In this document: positions 1 to 8,601 of the stretch, in pieces | How positions within the stretch are numbered: position 1 is the stretch's first letter | Layout: each line of letters opens with the position of its first letter | Origin: Niveispirillum fermenti | Lineage (GTDB): Bacteria; Pseudomonadota; Alphaproteobacteria; Azospirillales; Azospirillaceae | Assembly (NCBI RefSeq): GCF_048066175.1 | Contig: NZ_JBLTXA010000002.1 | Location: 248,001-312,000 of the forward strand | Direction of reading: 5' to 3' | DNA length: 64,000 nucleotides | Position numbers and translations under genes: made by a program | The notes under the pieces: generated by a model | The model's input: only the letters and a program-made list of their open reading frames with translations | What the model was told of the DNA's origin: nothing | The model's database searches: none

Positions 1-927
1 GCGATATCCCGACAATTCCGTGGTGCGCAGGTCGCGGCCCGGCACAGCGTTGGGATTGGTCACGCCCGGCAGGACCGATACAGACGTACCGACCTGCAGG
101 TCGCTGTGGTCACGCACATAGGAACCCGCCAGTTCCAGTTCCACATCCTCGTTCGGGGTGAACAGCAGCTTGCCCCGCACACCGACCGAGTTGCGGTCAT
201 TGATCTTGTGGTCGCCGATGGCCGGCGCGTCCATCACACCGTCGCGCTTGCGGACCACGGTGCTGAGCGACGCCGCCAGCCTGTCATCCACCAGGCCGCC
301 GCTGACATAGCCGCGGAATTCCGTGGTGTTGTAGCTGCCCAGCGCCACGTCGCCGCCATAGGTCAGGTCGAAGCTGGGCTTGCGCGTCACGATCTTCAGC
401 GCACCGCCAGAGGTGTTGCGGCCATATAGCGTGCCCTGCGGGCCCCGCAGAACCTCGATCCGTTCCACATCAAAGAAATCGAAGAACTGGTTCTGCGGCC
501 GGGGCTGGTAAACATCGTCCACATAGATGCCGACAGCCGGATCATAGAGAACGCCGCCATTCTCCTGCCCGATGCCGCGCAGCACGATGCGGGCAATGTT
601 GGACAGACCGGCCGCCGGCTGGATCAGCACACCGGGGATCTGGCTGTTCAGGTCGGAGACATTCATCACCTGGCGCTGGTCCAGCATATCGGCGGAAAAG
701 GCCGAAACAGCGATGGGCGTGGTCTGGAGGCTGGAGGCGAACCGCTGCGCGGTCACCGTGATCTCTTCCAACTCATAGCTTGCGACGGGCACCACCGGCT
801 CCGTTGCCGGCGCCTGCGCCATCACCGGAACCGCCAGGGGCGCCGCCAGGAAGCTGGCCGCGACCATGGTCGCGATGTCCCGCACACGCTTAGCGGATTG
901 TCCCGTTGCGGAAGTTCGTTCCGACAT
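1..927 (-). CDS. TonB-dependent outer-membrane receptor, N-terminal part (cut by window edge)
   Basis: The reading frame is open from an ATG at 927 to the window edge and gives 309 residues. A signal peptide ends near a VMAQA motif (about residues 1-38), followed by a TonB-box-like segment (EEITVTAQR) and a plug domain containing RIVLRGIGQ and RIEVLRGPQGTLYGRNTSGG, which are typical of the receptor plug. The first barrel strands follow; most of the barrel is missing. A GGGAG Shine-Dalgarno lies just before the ATG. The type (VGIYVDDVYQPRP) resembles sphingomonad/Caulobacter receptors that import organic compounds, but the substrate cannot be read. It lies downstream of, and on the same strand as, the GST and oxidoreductase genes, with its own leader carrying an inverted repeat at 1004-1028. 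Confidence 0.93.
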   Translation of the reverse strand, partial: MSERTSATGQSAKRVRDIATMVAASFLAAPLAVPVMAQAPATEPVVPVASYELEEITVTAQRFASSLQTTPIAVSAFSADMLDQRQVMNVSDLNSQIPGVLIQPAAGLSNIARIVLRGIGQENGGVLYDPAVGIYVDDVYQPRPQNQFFDFFDVERIEVLRGPQGTLYGRNTSGGALKIVTRKPSFDLTYGGDVALGSYNTTEFRGYVSGGLVDDRLAASLSTVVRKRDGVMDAPAIGDHKINDRNSVGVRGKLLFTPNEDVELELAGSYVRDHSDLQVGTSVSVLPGVTNPNAVPGRDLRTTELSGYR

Positions 928-1003
928 CTCCCAAACCTTTCCTGTTTTGAAGTTCTGCCTGTCTGCGGCGACGGTCTATGCCGTCGGCGATCTTTTGTTG
1001 AAA

Positions 1004-1028
1004 GGTATATTATTATGCTTTTTATACC
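1004..1028. promoter_or_regulatory. AT-rich inverted repeat upstream of the TonB receptor (candidate operator)
   Basis: GGTATA (1004-1009) and TATACC (1023-1028) face each other, extended by one more pair (A1003/T1029) to 7-bp arms with a 13-bp spacer. The left half plus spacer (GGTATATTATTATG) resembles the AT-rich words at 2863-2876 (minus strand) and 5294-5307. In a GC-rich gap about 80 bases upstream of the receptor start, this looks like a regulator site, perhaps for the GntR protein at 4375. Binding is inferred. Confidence 0.45.
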
Positions 1029-1048
1029 TCTACAAGCGCTTTTCGCAG

Positions 1049-2062
1049 CTAATTGATGGCTGACGGATCCACACGCACCAGCGTCTTGCCAAGGTTGTTG
1101 CCCTGAAGCAGGCGGTCGAACTGCTGGGGGGCCGTGTCGATCCCCTCGCTGACATCGCGCAGTTCGACCAGACGGCCAGCCTTGATATGCGGCGTGGCAA
1201 ATGCCACCCATTCGGCCAGGCGCGGGAAGAAATCATAAACAACCAGACCCAACATATGGGCCCGCTTGCCGATGATGGTGCCGATGGGCATGGTCGGGCG
1301 CGGCCCGTCGGCATGGTAATGTTCGGCCAGGCCGCACAGAACCACGCGCCCGTAAATCCGCAAGCTGGACAGAACCGGCAGCAGGACCGAGGCGCCGACA
1401 TTCTCGAAATGCACGCTGGGGCCGCCGCCCGTCGCCGCCGTCAGCGCCTTGATCCAGTCCGGCTGCCGATAGTCGATGCAGTCGTCAAACCCATAGACAT
1501 CGCGGGCCTGTGCGCATTTTTCCGGCCCGCCGGCAATGCCCACCGCGCGGGCGCCCAGGATCTTCGCCAACTGGCCCGCAGTGCCGCCCACCGCCCCGGC
1601 CGCAGCGTCGATGGTGAAAACATCGCCCTGGGAAACGCGGGCAAGCTGGGTAACACCGGCCCAGGCCGTCAGACCCGGCGTGCCCAACAGACCCAGATGC
1701 ACAGCCAGACCAAGGGACGGATCGACCTTGCGGGCGCCTGCCGCATCCATCATTCCGAACTCGCCCCAGCCGGCCTGACCGACGACATGGTCGCCCTTGG
1801 CAAAACGGCTGTCACCGGAAGCCACCACCTCGGCCACGCAATAGCCGGGCAGCGGTTCCCCCGCGTCGGGATGCGGTTCCCCCATATGCTGCCCGCGGAT
1901 GGCCTGGCCCAGATAAGGGTCAAAGGTCAAATAAAGGATACGAACCAGCAGCTTCCCATCGCCCGGATGATCGGGCACGATACGTTCCACGATCTCGAAA
2001 TGGGTGGGGACAGGCTTGGTTTCTATCCGGTGCTTCAGCACCACTTCACGGCTCTTCGGCAT
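1049..2062 (-). CDS. NADP-dependent medium-chain oxidoreductase (leukotriene-B4 reductase/CurA-like)
   Basis: 337 residues, the usual length for the zinc-free MDR family of 2-alkenal/curcumin/prostaglandin reductases. An N-terminal GroES-like part contains FDPYLGQAIRG and the cofactor domain contains AAAGAVGGTAGQLAKILGARAVGIAGG, the AxxGxxG nucleotide loop followed by a basic-side NADPH-type strand end. No catalytic zinc ligands are seen. The start has a GAGAGGT ribosome site. Its start lies only 10 bases after the GST stop, so the two are probably co-transcribed and may reduce and conjugate the same electrophilic compound. Exact substrate unknown. Confidence 0.9.
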   Translation of the reverse strand: MPKSREVVLKHRIETKPVPTHFEIVERIVPDHPGDGKLLVRILYLTFDPYLGQAIRGQHMGEPHPDAGEPLPGYCVAEVVASGDSRFAKGDHVVGQAGWGEFGMMDAAGARKVDPSLGLAVHLGLLGTPGLTAWAGVTQLARVSQGDVFTIDAAAGAVGGTAGQLAKILGARAVGIAGGPEKCAQARDVYGFDDCIDYRQPDWIKALTAATGGGPSVHFENVGASVLLPVLSSLRIYGRVVLCGLAEHYHADGPRPTMPIGTIIGKRAHMLGLVVYDFFPRLAEWVAFATPHIKAGRLVELRDVSEGIDTAPQQFDRLLQGNNLGKTLVRVDPSAIN

Positions 2063-2072
2063 TTTCTACCTC

Positions 2073-2789
2073 TCAGCGGGAAAGCATGTTCGCGGACTGC
2101 GCCTGCTCTGCGGCCTCTGCCGCGATACGGGCGGCGCGGGCTGCACGCAAATGTATGGACATTTCAGACACGATTCGGGCGACGATGGGATCACGCTGTA
2201 CGGCCTGCCAATAGCGTGCCAGCTTCGGCCGCGTCAGCAGGACCGACGGCGCATCGAAGAAGGGCAGGAAATCCAGCGTCAGCCAGATGGTGGGGACCAG
2301 CGTGCAATCGGCAAGCGTCAGACGGCCGGCAATGGCGTAGTCGCCGCCCGGCATATGATATTCCAGCCGGTCATACCCATCGGCCAGCCCCAACAGCGCG
2401 GCATCCACGGCAGCCTGATCGCGTGTCAGCGGGTTGCGGCTGCGGAACAGGATCGACAGATGGTTCAGCACCGAGCCGTCCGTCAGCCGGATCAACATCC
2501 GCATGCGCGCCCGGTCCAGGATGGTGTCGGGCTTCAAGGGCGGGTCGGGCTGCAGATCATCGAAATAATCCATGATCGCTTCGGATTCCTGCAGGATGAA
2601 CCCATCCTCCAGCCACAGGGTCGGCACCCGTCCAAACCTGAACTCGGCCTTGAAATCAGGCATGTTCAAGGGCCCACGCGGCGGCACAAGCTCCACCTGC
2701 CGTTCCAGCGCCTCCCCCTTCGCATATATCGCCATACGCGCCCGAACCCCCCAGGCCGAGGAGCCCGTATTCAACATTCGCATTGTCAT
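2073..2789 (-). CDS. glutathione S-transferase family protein
   Basis: 238 residues from the ATG at 2789, chosen because AGGA lies about 8 bases upstream; an in-frame upstream ATG at 2825 has no such site. An N-terminal thioredoxin-fold domain has the cis-proline region (GRVPTLWLEDGFILQESEAIMDYFDD: VPxL followed by the ES glutathione-binding pair), and a helical C-terminal domain has DYAIAGRLTLADC, the usual N-capping/hydrophobic staple region. It heads a likely operon with the oxidoreductase and is divergent from the MFS carrier at 2928. Cytoplasmic conjugation or isomerisation of an electrophile is likely; the substrate is unknown. Confidence 0.88.
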   Translation of the reverse strand: MTMRMLNTGSSAWGVRARMAIYAKGEALERQVELVPPRGPLNMPDFKAEFRFGRVPTLWLEDGFILQESEAIMDYFDDLQPDPPLKPDTILDRARMRMLIRLTDGSVLNHLSILFRSRNPLTRDQAAVDAALLGLADGYDRLEYHMPGGDYAIAGRLTLADCTLVPTIWLTLDFLPFFDAPSVLLTRPKLARYWQAVQRDPIVARIVSEMSIHLRAARAARIAAEAAEQAQSANMLSR

Positions 2790-2835
2790 CCGCCATTTCC
2801 TGTCGACTGGCCTGCAAACTCGCATAAGATGGTCT

Positions 2836-2876
2836 AAAGTATATCTTTATATCTTGTAAAGGCCTATAATTATACC
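2836..2876. promoter_or_regulatory. AT-rich divergent control region between GST and MFS genes
   Basis: This stretch is strongly AT-rich in an otherwise GC-rich gap. It holds an imperfect inverted repeat at 2837-2854 (AAGTATAT/ATATCTT) and a perfect 10-bp palindrome TATAATTATA at 2865-2874, read as GGTATAATTATAGG on the minus strand. It sits between two divergent starts and is the obvious place for back-to-back promoters and an operator. Confidence 0.45.
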
Positions 2877-2927
2877 TTATGAACATGCTAGCTCGATCAA
2901 AGCGCACGGCGCAGGAGGATCATCGGT

Positions 2928-4286
2928 ATGGCCATTCTCATCCCCGACACCCATGCCGGGCCATCGGTCGCCGAGCCTTCCGTTCCGCAGCGTGCTTCCA
3001 CCAGGGCCTGGGCCGCCCTGATCATTCTGACCGCGGCCTATGCGGTGGCCTTTCTGGACCGGGTGATCCTGTCCCTGATGGTCGATCCGATCCGTCAGGA
3101 CCTGCAGGTGTCCGATGCCCAGATCGGGCTTTTGCAAGGTTTCGCCTTCAGCCTCATCTATAGTGTGCTGGGGGTACCGCTGGGGCTGGCGGTGGACCGC
3201 TACAATCGTGTGCGTATCCTGATCGGCGGCATGGTGGTGTGGAGCATCGCCAACATGGCCTGCGGGCTGGCTGTCAATTTCAATGAATTGTTCATGGCCC
3301 GCGCCTTCGTGGGGGTAGGTGAAGCGGCCCTGGCCCCCGTCGCCGCGTCCCTGATCACCGCCTATTTCCCGCCTGCTCAGCGGGGAACCGCTTTCGGGGT
3401 ATATGTGGCGGGCAATTCCATGGGGGCCATCATCGCGCTGATGCTGGGTGGCCAGTTGCTGGCCCTTTCCGCCCACCTGATCGACATGTTCCCGGCATTG
3501 CTGGGCGGCTATTCGCCCTGGCATGTGGTCTTCTTCATTACCGGCCTGCCCGGCCTGATGATCGCCGCCATCGTGCCGCTGATCATCAAGGAACCACCCC
3601 GCATCGTTGAGGTGCCAAGGGTCGCGCCGGGGATGAATGGCGCCGCCGCGGGCCGGCGGGTGCCCTATGCACTGCTGACCTGTCTCATGCTGGCCGGCGT
3701 GCTGGTGGCGTCCTGCGCCTATGCCATGATCAGTTGGTTTCCCACGCTGCTGATGCGGACCCATGATTTGTCGGTCCAGCGCACGGGCGTGCTGTTCGGC
3801 ATGACCTCCATGGGCATGGGACTGATCAGCAGCCTGATCAGCGGTGCCGTCATCGCCTGGCTGATCCGCCGGGGGCGGCCGGATGCCCCCGTTCTGACCG
3901 GTATCGCAGCCGGTGCCGGCTATATCCTGTTCGGCATCTTCGCCTGCCTGACGGGTGATGTCGGGTTGGCGCTGACCGCCTCAGCCCTGGCCTCGCTACT
4001 GTCCAACTGGATCACGCCGTCGGTGCTGACGGCACTGACACGGGTGACGGCGGCCGGCCATGTTGGCCGGGTCGTGGCCATCTACACGATGCTGACGGGG
4101 CTTCTGTCCATGACCATCGGATCGGCGCTGCCGGGCCTGCTGGCCGACACCCTGTTCCCGACGCCGACGGGCATCGGCCAGGCTCTGGCCGTGGTGTATG
4201 GGGGATCGGCCGTGCTGGCGATCGTGCTGTTCCTCGTCGCCCGGCCTCTGTTCATTGCCGAACTGAAGCGGTCCGAGCCAGCCTGA
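2928..4286 (+). CDS. MFS transporter (Spinster/ACS-like 12-TM carrier)
   Basis: 452 residues with about 12 hydrophobic helices. The loop 2-3 signature is clear (GLAVDRYNRVRIL, motif A of the major facilitator family), and FLDRVILSLMVDPIRQDL in helix 1 resembles Spinster/ACS-type organic-anion carriers. GGAGG lies 10 bases before the ATG. It is divergent from the GST operon and 88 bases upstream of the GntR regulator on the same strand. Together with the TonB receptor (outer membrane) it would provide inner-membrane uptake of the same unknown compound; this pairing is inferred from position. Confidence 0.9.
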   Translation: MAILIPDTHAGPSVAEPSVPQRASTRAWAALIILTAAYAVAFLDRVILSLMVDPIRQDLQVSDAQIGLLQGFAFSLIYSVLGVPLGLAVDRYNRVRILIGGMVVWSIANMACGLAVNFNELFMARAFVGVGEAALAPVAASLITAYFPPAQRGTAFGVYVAGNSMGAIIALMLGGQLLALSAHLIDMFPALLGGYSPWHVVFFITGLPGLMIAAIVPLIIKEPPRIVEVPRVAPGMNGAAAGRRVPYALLTCLMLAGVLVASCAYAMISWFPTLLMRTHDLSVQRTGVLFGMTSMGMGLISSLISGAVIAWLIRRGRPDAPVLTGIAAGAGYILFGIFACLTGDVGLALTASALASLLSNWITPSVLTALTRVTAAGHVGRVVAIYTMLTGLLSMTIGSALPGLLADTLFPTPTGIGQALAVVYGGSAVLAIVLFLVARPLFIAELKRSEPA

Positions 4287-4374
4287 CGGACCGTTTATCC
4301 GAACTGTGGACTTGAAACCGTCCGGCGTGCCGCATACAGGTGGGAGATAACAGTAAACGAGGAAACGGAACCTG

Positions 4375-5205
4375 ATGCAGTCCAAGGCCGGCCAGCCCCC
4401 TCACGTGGTGGGAGGCGATCGCAACAAGCTGTGGCCCCCGGTCGACGCCAGCCTGCCGACGCCGCTCTATCATCAGGTCTTCCTGACCTTGCAGGAGAAG
4501 ATACGCCGCGGCGATTTCGGCGCAGATGGCCAGTTACCCAGTGATCAGGAGATCGCCGACCGGCTGGAGGTGTCGCGCATCACCGTGAAGCGTGCGCTAC
4601 AGGAACTGGCGGCACGCAAGATGGTGGTGCGCGGCCGCGGGCGGGGCACGGTCGTCGCCCCCAACAGCGGCCTGCCCATTGTGCGGGGCTCATTCGACGG
4701 GCTGACCGATTCCGTGCTTGAATCGGGGTTCGGAACCAAGATCGATCTGCTGGAAACCACGTCCGTACCGGCATCGCCCAGCGTCGCGCATCGCATGGAA
4801 GTCAGCGTGGGAACACCCATGCACCGCAGCAAGTGGCGCCGCAGGATCGAGGGGCAGCCCTTCTCCTTCTTCACCTCCTTTGTCTGCGAATCCGTTGCCG
4901 AACGGTTCGGTGTCAATCAGGAGGAGACGCTGCCCTTCGCACTGGTGCTCCAAAGTCAGGGTTACGACCGGCTGATGAGCGGCCAGTGGATCTCCGCCAC
5001 GGCAGCAGAGACGGAGGTGGCGGCCGTGCTGGCCGTGGATGTCGGCTATCCCGTGCTGCGGGTGGAACGGGTGATGCATGACGAGCAGGGTGACCCGATC
5101 CAGTACCTGATCGGCTTTTACCGGTCCGATCAATTCAACTGGTACATCCGCAGCGAAGGGCCGTTCGTCGGCACCGTGGTCAAGAAAATGACCGAAAAGG
5201 ATTGA
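4375..5205 (+). CDS. GntR family transcriptional regulator, HutC/UTRA subfamily
   Basis: 276 residues. The winged helix lies at about residues 28-95 (PLYHQVFLTLQEKIRRGDFGADGQLPSDQEIADRLEVSRITVKRALQELAARKMVVRGRGRGTVV, shown here only as landmarks: PSDQEIA, SRITVKRAL, RGRGRGT). The C-terminal half is an UTRA ligand-binding fold, ending in DPIQYLIGFYRSD, typical of HutC-type sensors. It is flanked by transporters and is the only regulator in this cluster, so it probably controls the GST, MFS and TonB genes, whose gaps share AT-rich motifs. The ligand is unknown. Confidence 0.92.
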   Translation: MQSKAGQPPHVVGGDRNKLWPPVDASLPTPLYHQVFLTLQEKIRRGDFGADGQLPSDQEIADRLEVSRITVKRALQELAARKMVVRGRGRGTVVAPNSGLPIVRGSFDGLTDSVLESGFGTKIDLLETTSVPASPSVAHRMEVSVGTPMHRSKWRRRIEGQPFSFFTSFVCESVAERFGVNQEETLPFALVLQSQGYDRLMSGQWISATAAETEVAAVLAVDVGYPVLRVERVMHDEQGDPIQYLIGFYRSDQFNWYIRSEGPFVGTVVKKMTEKD

Positions 5206-5293
5206 GGCGGATCAGATCCGGCCAGCCAGAGGGGCGGTGCAGCGATGGGAACCAGCAGCTTTGCTGGTGACACCCTGATTTTAATGTGATAAT

Positions 5294-5307
5294 GCTATAT
5301 TATTAAG
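5294..5307. promoter_or_regulatory. AT-rich word upstream of the DHA2 exporter, similar to the site at 1004
   Basis: GCTATATTATTAAG matches the receptor-side sequence at 1004-1017 at 12 of 14 positions. It lies in the 232-bp gap between the GntR gene and the exporter, downstream of a weak hairpin (ACCAGCA/TGCTGGT, 5251-5268). It could be a third site of the local regulator. The evidence is sequence similarity only. Confidence 0.3.
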
Positions 5308-5437
5308 TCATTTCCGGTGACGGCATTGTCCGTCCCTGGGACGGCCGGCCTGTTCCCCCCTCCCTGCCCGCCGCCCCTGTCTTTTCCGCGCCGAACGGTC
5401 CAAGGGATGCGCATGTCGTGGAGCGGCAGGGCCGGCC

Positions 5438-6892
5438 ATGGAAAATGAACCGCGAGAGCCCACCACGATGCCCGGCCGGCGAGAGCTGGCCGGTTTCGCC
5501 GCCTTGGGCGTCGGCATGTTCATGGCCGTGCTGGACGTGCAGATCGTCGCCGCCTCCCTGGGCCCGATCCGGGATGGCCTGGGGGCCACCAGCGACGAGG
5601 TGAGTTGGGTTCAGACCAGCTATCTTATCGGCGAAGTACTGATGATCCCCCTGACGGGCATGCTGGTCCGGCTGATGTCAAGCCGCTATCTGTTCATGGT
5701 GTCCGCCGGCGGCTTCACCCTTGCCAGCCTGGGCTGCGCGCAGGCGACCAGCATGGATGCCATGATTGTCTGGCGCGCGATACAGGGCTTCATTGGCGGG
5801 GCCATGGTGCCGATGCTGTTCGTCGCCATCTTTCGCCTGTTCCCCGACGGAAGGCGCGGGGCGGCCATGGCGGCCGTCACCGTGCTGGGCACATTGGCGC
5901 CCACCATGGGACCGGCGGTGGGGGGCTGGCTGACGCACCAGTTCTCCTGGCACTGGCTGTTCCTGATCAACCTAGTACCGGGCGTGATCATCACGCTGGT
6001 CGGGTGGCGGGCCATCGCCTGGGACCGGCCGGACTGGTCGCAACTCCGCCATCTGGATGTGGCGGGAGTGGGACTGCTGGTCATCACCCTCGGCGCCGGC
6101 ATTTATGTGCTGGAAGAGGGAACGCCCAAGGGCTGGTTCGATGATGATACGATCCGCTATGGCACCGTCACGGCCATCATGGGCGGCCTACTGCTGGCGT
6201 TGCGCCTGCGTATCGCACGCCATCCCGTGGTGCGGCTGACACCGTTCCGCGAACGCCTTTTCGCCGTGGGCGCCGGTTATTCGGCGCTGACGGGAGTGGG
6301 CGTGTTCGGGATGATCTTCCTGCTGGTCATGTTCATGGACCTGGTGCAGGGGCTGGATGCCATGACTATCGGGCTGGTCATGGGCCTGTCGGGACTGACG
6401 CAACTGGCCATGACGCCCCTGATGGGCTGGCTCACCGACCGGATGGACCCGCGTCTGATGCTGGGCCTGTCGCTGGTCTGCTTCGCGGCGGCCGGGTGGA
6501 TCAACAGCGGTGTCACGCAGGATTGGACGGCAACCGACCATGTGGTCCCGCAGTTGCTGCGCGCCCTGGGGGTCACCTTCATCTTTCCGCCTGTCAGCCT
6601 GATCAGCTTCGCGCGGGTCGGCCCAGCTTTGCTGCCCGATGCCAGCGGCATCTTCAACCTTCTGCGCCTGCTGGGCGGGGCCGTCGCCATCGCCGTTCTG
6701 AACAGCCTGCTGCTTCATCGGCGCGACCTGCACATGGCCGCCGGCATCTCAGCGGAACGCGAAGCCACGGCCATGGCCTTCGCCGATGCCTTTGCGGGCC
6801 TGACGGTGCTGTTTACCCTCGCACTGCTGGTGCTGATATGCCTACGCCTGCCCCGCCTGTCGGCCGCGGCAGACAGGCCCGTATCACACTGA
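5438..6892 (+). CDS. MFS drug/compound exporter, DHA2 (EmrB/QacA-like, 14 TM)
   Basis: 484 residues with about 14 predicted helices. LDVQIVAASLGPIRDGLGATSDEVSWVQTSYLIGE is the conserved DHA2 helix-1/helix-2 region (motif D1 type), and LAPTMGPAVGGWLT is motif C of proton antiporters. EmrB-type exporters usually work with an EmrA/HlyD adaptor; none is adjacent. An alternative start is the ATG at 5468. It follows the GntR gene after 232 bases and probably exports a toxic substrate or product of the cluster; the role is inferred. Confidence 0.9.
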   Translation: MENEPREPTTMPGRRELAGFAALGVGMFMAVLDVQIVAASLGPIRDGLGATSDEVSWVQTSYLIGEVLMIPLTGMLVRLMSSRYLFMVSAGGFTLASLGCAQATSMDAMIVWRAIQGFIGGAMVPMLFVAIFRLFPDGRRGAAMAAVTVLGTLAPTMGPAVGGWLTHQFSWHWLFLINLVPGVIITLVGWRAIAWDRPDWSQLRHLDVAGVGLLVITLGAGIYVLEEGTPKGWFDDDTIRYGTVTAIMGGLLLALRLRIARHPVVRLTPFRERLFAVGAGYSALTGVGVFGMIFLLVMFMDLVQGLDAMTIGLVMGLSGLTQLAMTPLMGWLTDRMDPRLMLGLSLVCFAAAGWINSGVTQDWTATDHVVPQLLRALGVTFIFPPVSLISFARVGPALLPDASGIFNLLRLLGGAVAIAVLNSLLLHRRDLHMAAGISAEREATAMAFADAFAGLTVLFTLALLVLICLRLPRLSAAADRPVSH

Positions 6893-6920
6893 TACCGTCG
6901 GCCTGAATGATTGGGCTTTG

Positions 6921-6944
6921 GCCACGCGCCACGTGCCGCGTGGC
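6921..6944 (+). terminator. possible terminator hairpin after the DHA2 exporter
   Basis: GCCACGCG (6921-6928) pairs with CGCGTGGC (6937-6944) over an 8-nt loop, 28 bases after the stop. There is no U-tract, so termination is only possible. Confidence 0.3.
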
Positions 6945-7021
6945 AGCGGTCGCCGCCGTACCTTCGGTCAAACATTTTGGACAGATTGGTATGACCAGGT
7001 GCGGGGACGGACGAGCAATCG

Positions 7022-7053
7022 AAAAAAGGGCGGCCCATTGCGGGGCCGCCCTT
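7022..7053 (-). terminator. Rho-independent terminator of clpX
   Basis: Perfect 11-bp arms at 7026-7036 and 7043-7053 (GGGCGGCCC core) with a 6-nt loop. On the minus strand the stem is followed by a run of six T (complement of A7022-7027). It lies about 40 bases past the clpX stop. Confidence 0.85.
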
Positions 7054-7091
7054 CATCCCTGTTCAACCGGTCCTGTTCAATTCGGGTGTTA

Positions 7092-8357
7092 TCAGGCCCC
7101 GGGAGCCACCTGATTGGCACGATCGGAATAGATGTAGAGCGGCTTGGCACGCCCCTCCACCACTTCCTTGTTGACCACGATCTCTTCCACACCCGTCAGG
7201 CCGGGCAGATCATACATCGGGTCCAGCAAGATCGTTTCCATGATGGAACGAAGGCCGCGGGCGCCGGTCTTGCGCTCAATCGCCTTGCGGGAGATGGCGC
7301 GCAACGCCTCCTCATGCACCGTCAGCTTGACGTCTTCCATCTCGAACAGGCGCTGATACTGCTTGACCAGGGCATTCTTCGGCCTGGCCAAAATCTCGAT
7401 CAGCGCCGTCTCATCCAGGTCATGGAGAGTGGCCAGCACAGGCAGGCGGCCGACAAATTCGGGGATAAGGCCGAACTTCAGCAGATCCTCCGGCTCGACC
7501 TCCCGCAGGATGTCGCCCGTGCGCCGCTCGTCGGGCCCACGGACATCGGCGCCGAAGCCGATGGAGGTGCCCTTGCCCCGCGCGGCGATGATCTTCTCCA
7601 GCCCTGCGAAGGCCCCACCACAGATGAACAGGATGTTGGTCGTATCCACCTGCAGGAATTCCTGCTGCGGATGCTTGCGCCCCCCCTGCGGCGGAACGGA
7701 GGCGACCGTGCCTTCCATGATCTTCAGCAGGGCCTGCTGCACACCCTCGCCCGACACGTCGCGCGTTATGGACGGATTGTCGGACTTACGGCTGATCTTG
7801 TCGACCTCGTCGATATAGACGATGCCGCGCTGCGCCCGCTCGACATTATAGTCGGCGGCCTGAAGCAGCTTCAGAATGATGTTCTCGACATCCTCGCCCA
7901 CATAACCGGCTTCGGTCAGGGTCGTGGCGTCAGCCATGGTGAAGGGCACGTCGATGATGCGGGCCAGGGTCTGGGCCAGCAGCGTCTTGCCCGACCCGGT
8001 GGGGCCGACGAGAAGGATGTTGGACTTGGCCAGTTCCACATCATTGTGCTTCGCCCCGTGGGCCAGCCGCTTGTAATGGTTATGAACGGCCACGGACAGC
8101 ACGCGCTTGGCGTGTTCCTGACCGATGACATAGTCATCCAGCACCGTGCTGATATCGCGCGGGGACGGCACACCGTCGCGGGACTTCACCAGCGTGGTCT
8201 TGCTTTCCTCGCGGATGATGTCCATGCACAGCTCGACGCATTCATCGCAGATGAACACGGTGGGGCCGGCAATGAGCTTGCGCACCTCATGCTGGCTCTT
8301 TCCGCAGAAGGAGCAGTAGAGGGTATTCTTGCTGTCGCCGCCGGTCGACTTGGTCAT
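7092..8357 (-). CDS. clpX: ATP-dependent Clp protease ATP-binding subunit ClpX
   Basis: 421 residues from the ATG at 8357, which gives the normal ClpX N-terminus; a longer frame to 8468 adds unconserved sequence. The zinc-binding domain has Cys15, Cys18, Cys37 and Cys40. Walker A is GPTGSGKT (118-125), the pore loop is GYVGED, Walker B is IVYIDEVDK, and the ClpP-docking IGF loop is present in GTSIGFGADV. The hexameric unfoldase feeds tagged or native substrates to ClpP. It lies downstream of clpP and tig on the same strand, separated from clpP by 244 bases, so it may have its own promoter. Confidence 0.99.
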   Translation of the reverse strand: MTKSTGGDSKNTLYCSFCGKSQHEVRKLIAGPTVFICDECVELCMDIIREESKTTLVKSRDGVPSPRDISTVLDDYVIGQEHAKRVLSVAVHNHYKRLAHGAKHNDVELAKSNILLVGPTGSGKTLLAQTLARIIDVPFTMADATTLTEAGYVGEDVENIILKLLQAADYNVERAQRGIVYIDEVDKISRKSDNPSITRDVSGEGVQQALLKIMEGTVASVPPQGGRKHPQQEFLQVDTTNILFICGGAFAGLEKIIAARGKGTSIGFGADVRGPDERRTGDILREVEPEDLLKFGLIPEFVGRLPVLATLHDLDETALIEILARPKNALVKQYQRLFEMEDVKLTVHEEALRAISRKAIERKTGARGLRSIMETILLDPMYDLPGLTGVEEIVVNKEVVEGRAKPLYIYSDRANQVAPGA

Positions 8358-8558
8358 ATGGGCTCCGTACATCACCGGATGGCGTATGGCCCCTGGCCCG
8401 GCTGGCCCTTGACCGATACGCCCAACCATCCCTCGCGGGATGTCTGTTCCAAGCGGGCCTTCCGCCATCTCCGGTCACCCTTGCCCTTCCTGTGGAAGGG
8501 GGACGGGCACACAGGGCCGACGATGGACGCCCTCTTGGAACCTATTCAACAACACGAA

Positions 8559-8596
8559 AAGCGGCGGGATCAATATATACTTGTTCGTCGCCGCTT
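8559..8596 (-). terminator. weak hairpin after clpP
   Basis: AAGCGGCG (8559-8566) and CGCCGCTT (8589-8596) form 8 bp over a long 22-nt loop; on the minus strand TTTT follows. It may partly separate clpP from clpX transcription. Confidence 0.4.
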
Positions 8597-8601
8597 CTGC
8601 T

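Noticed and set aside
1187..2837. Long plus-strand frames opposite the oxidoreductase and GST genes
   Set aside because: Shadow frames of well-supported minus-strand genes; no family features or ribosome sites.
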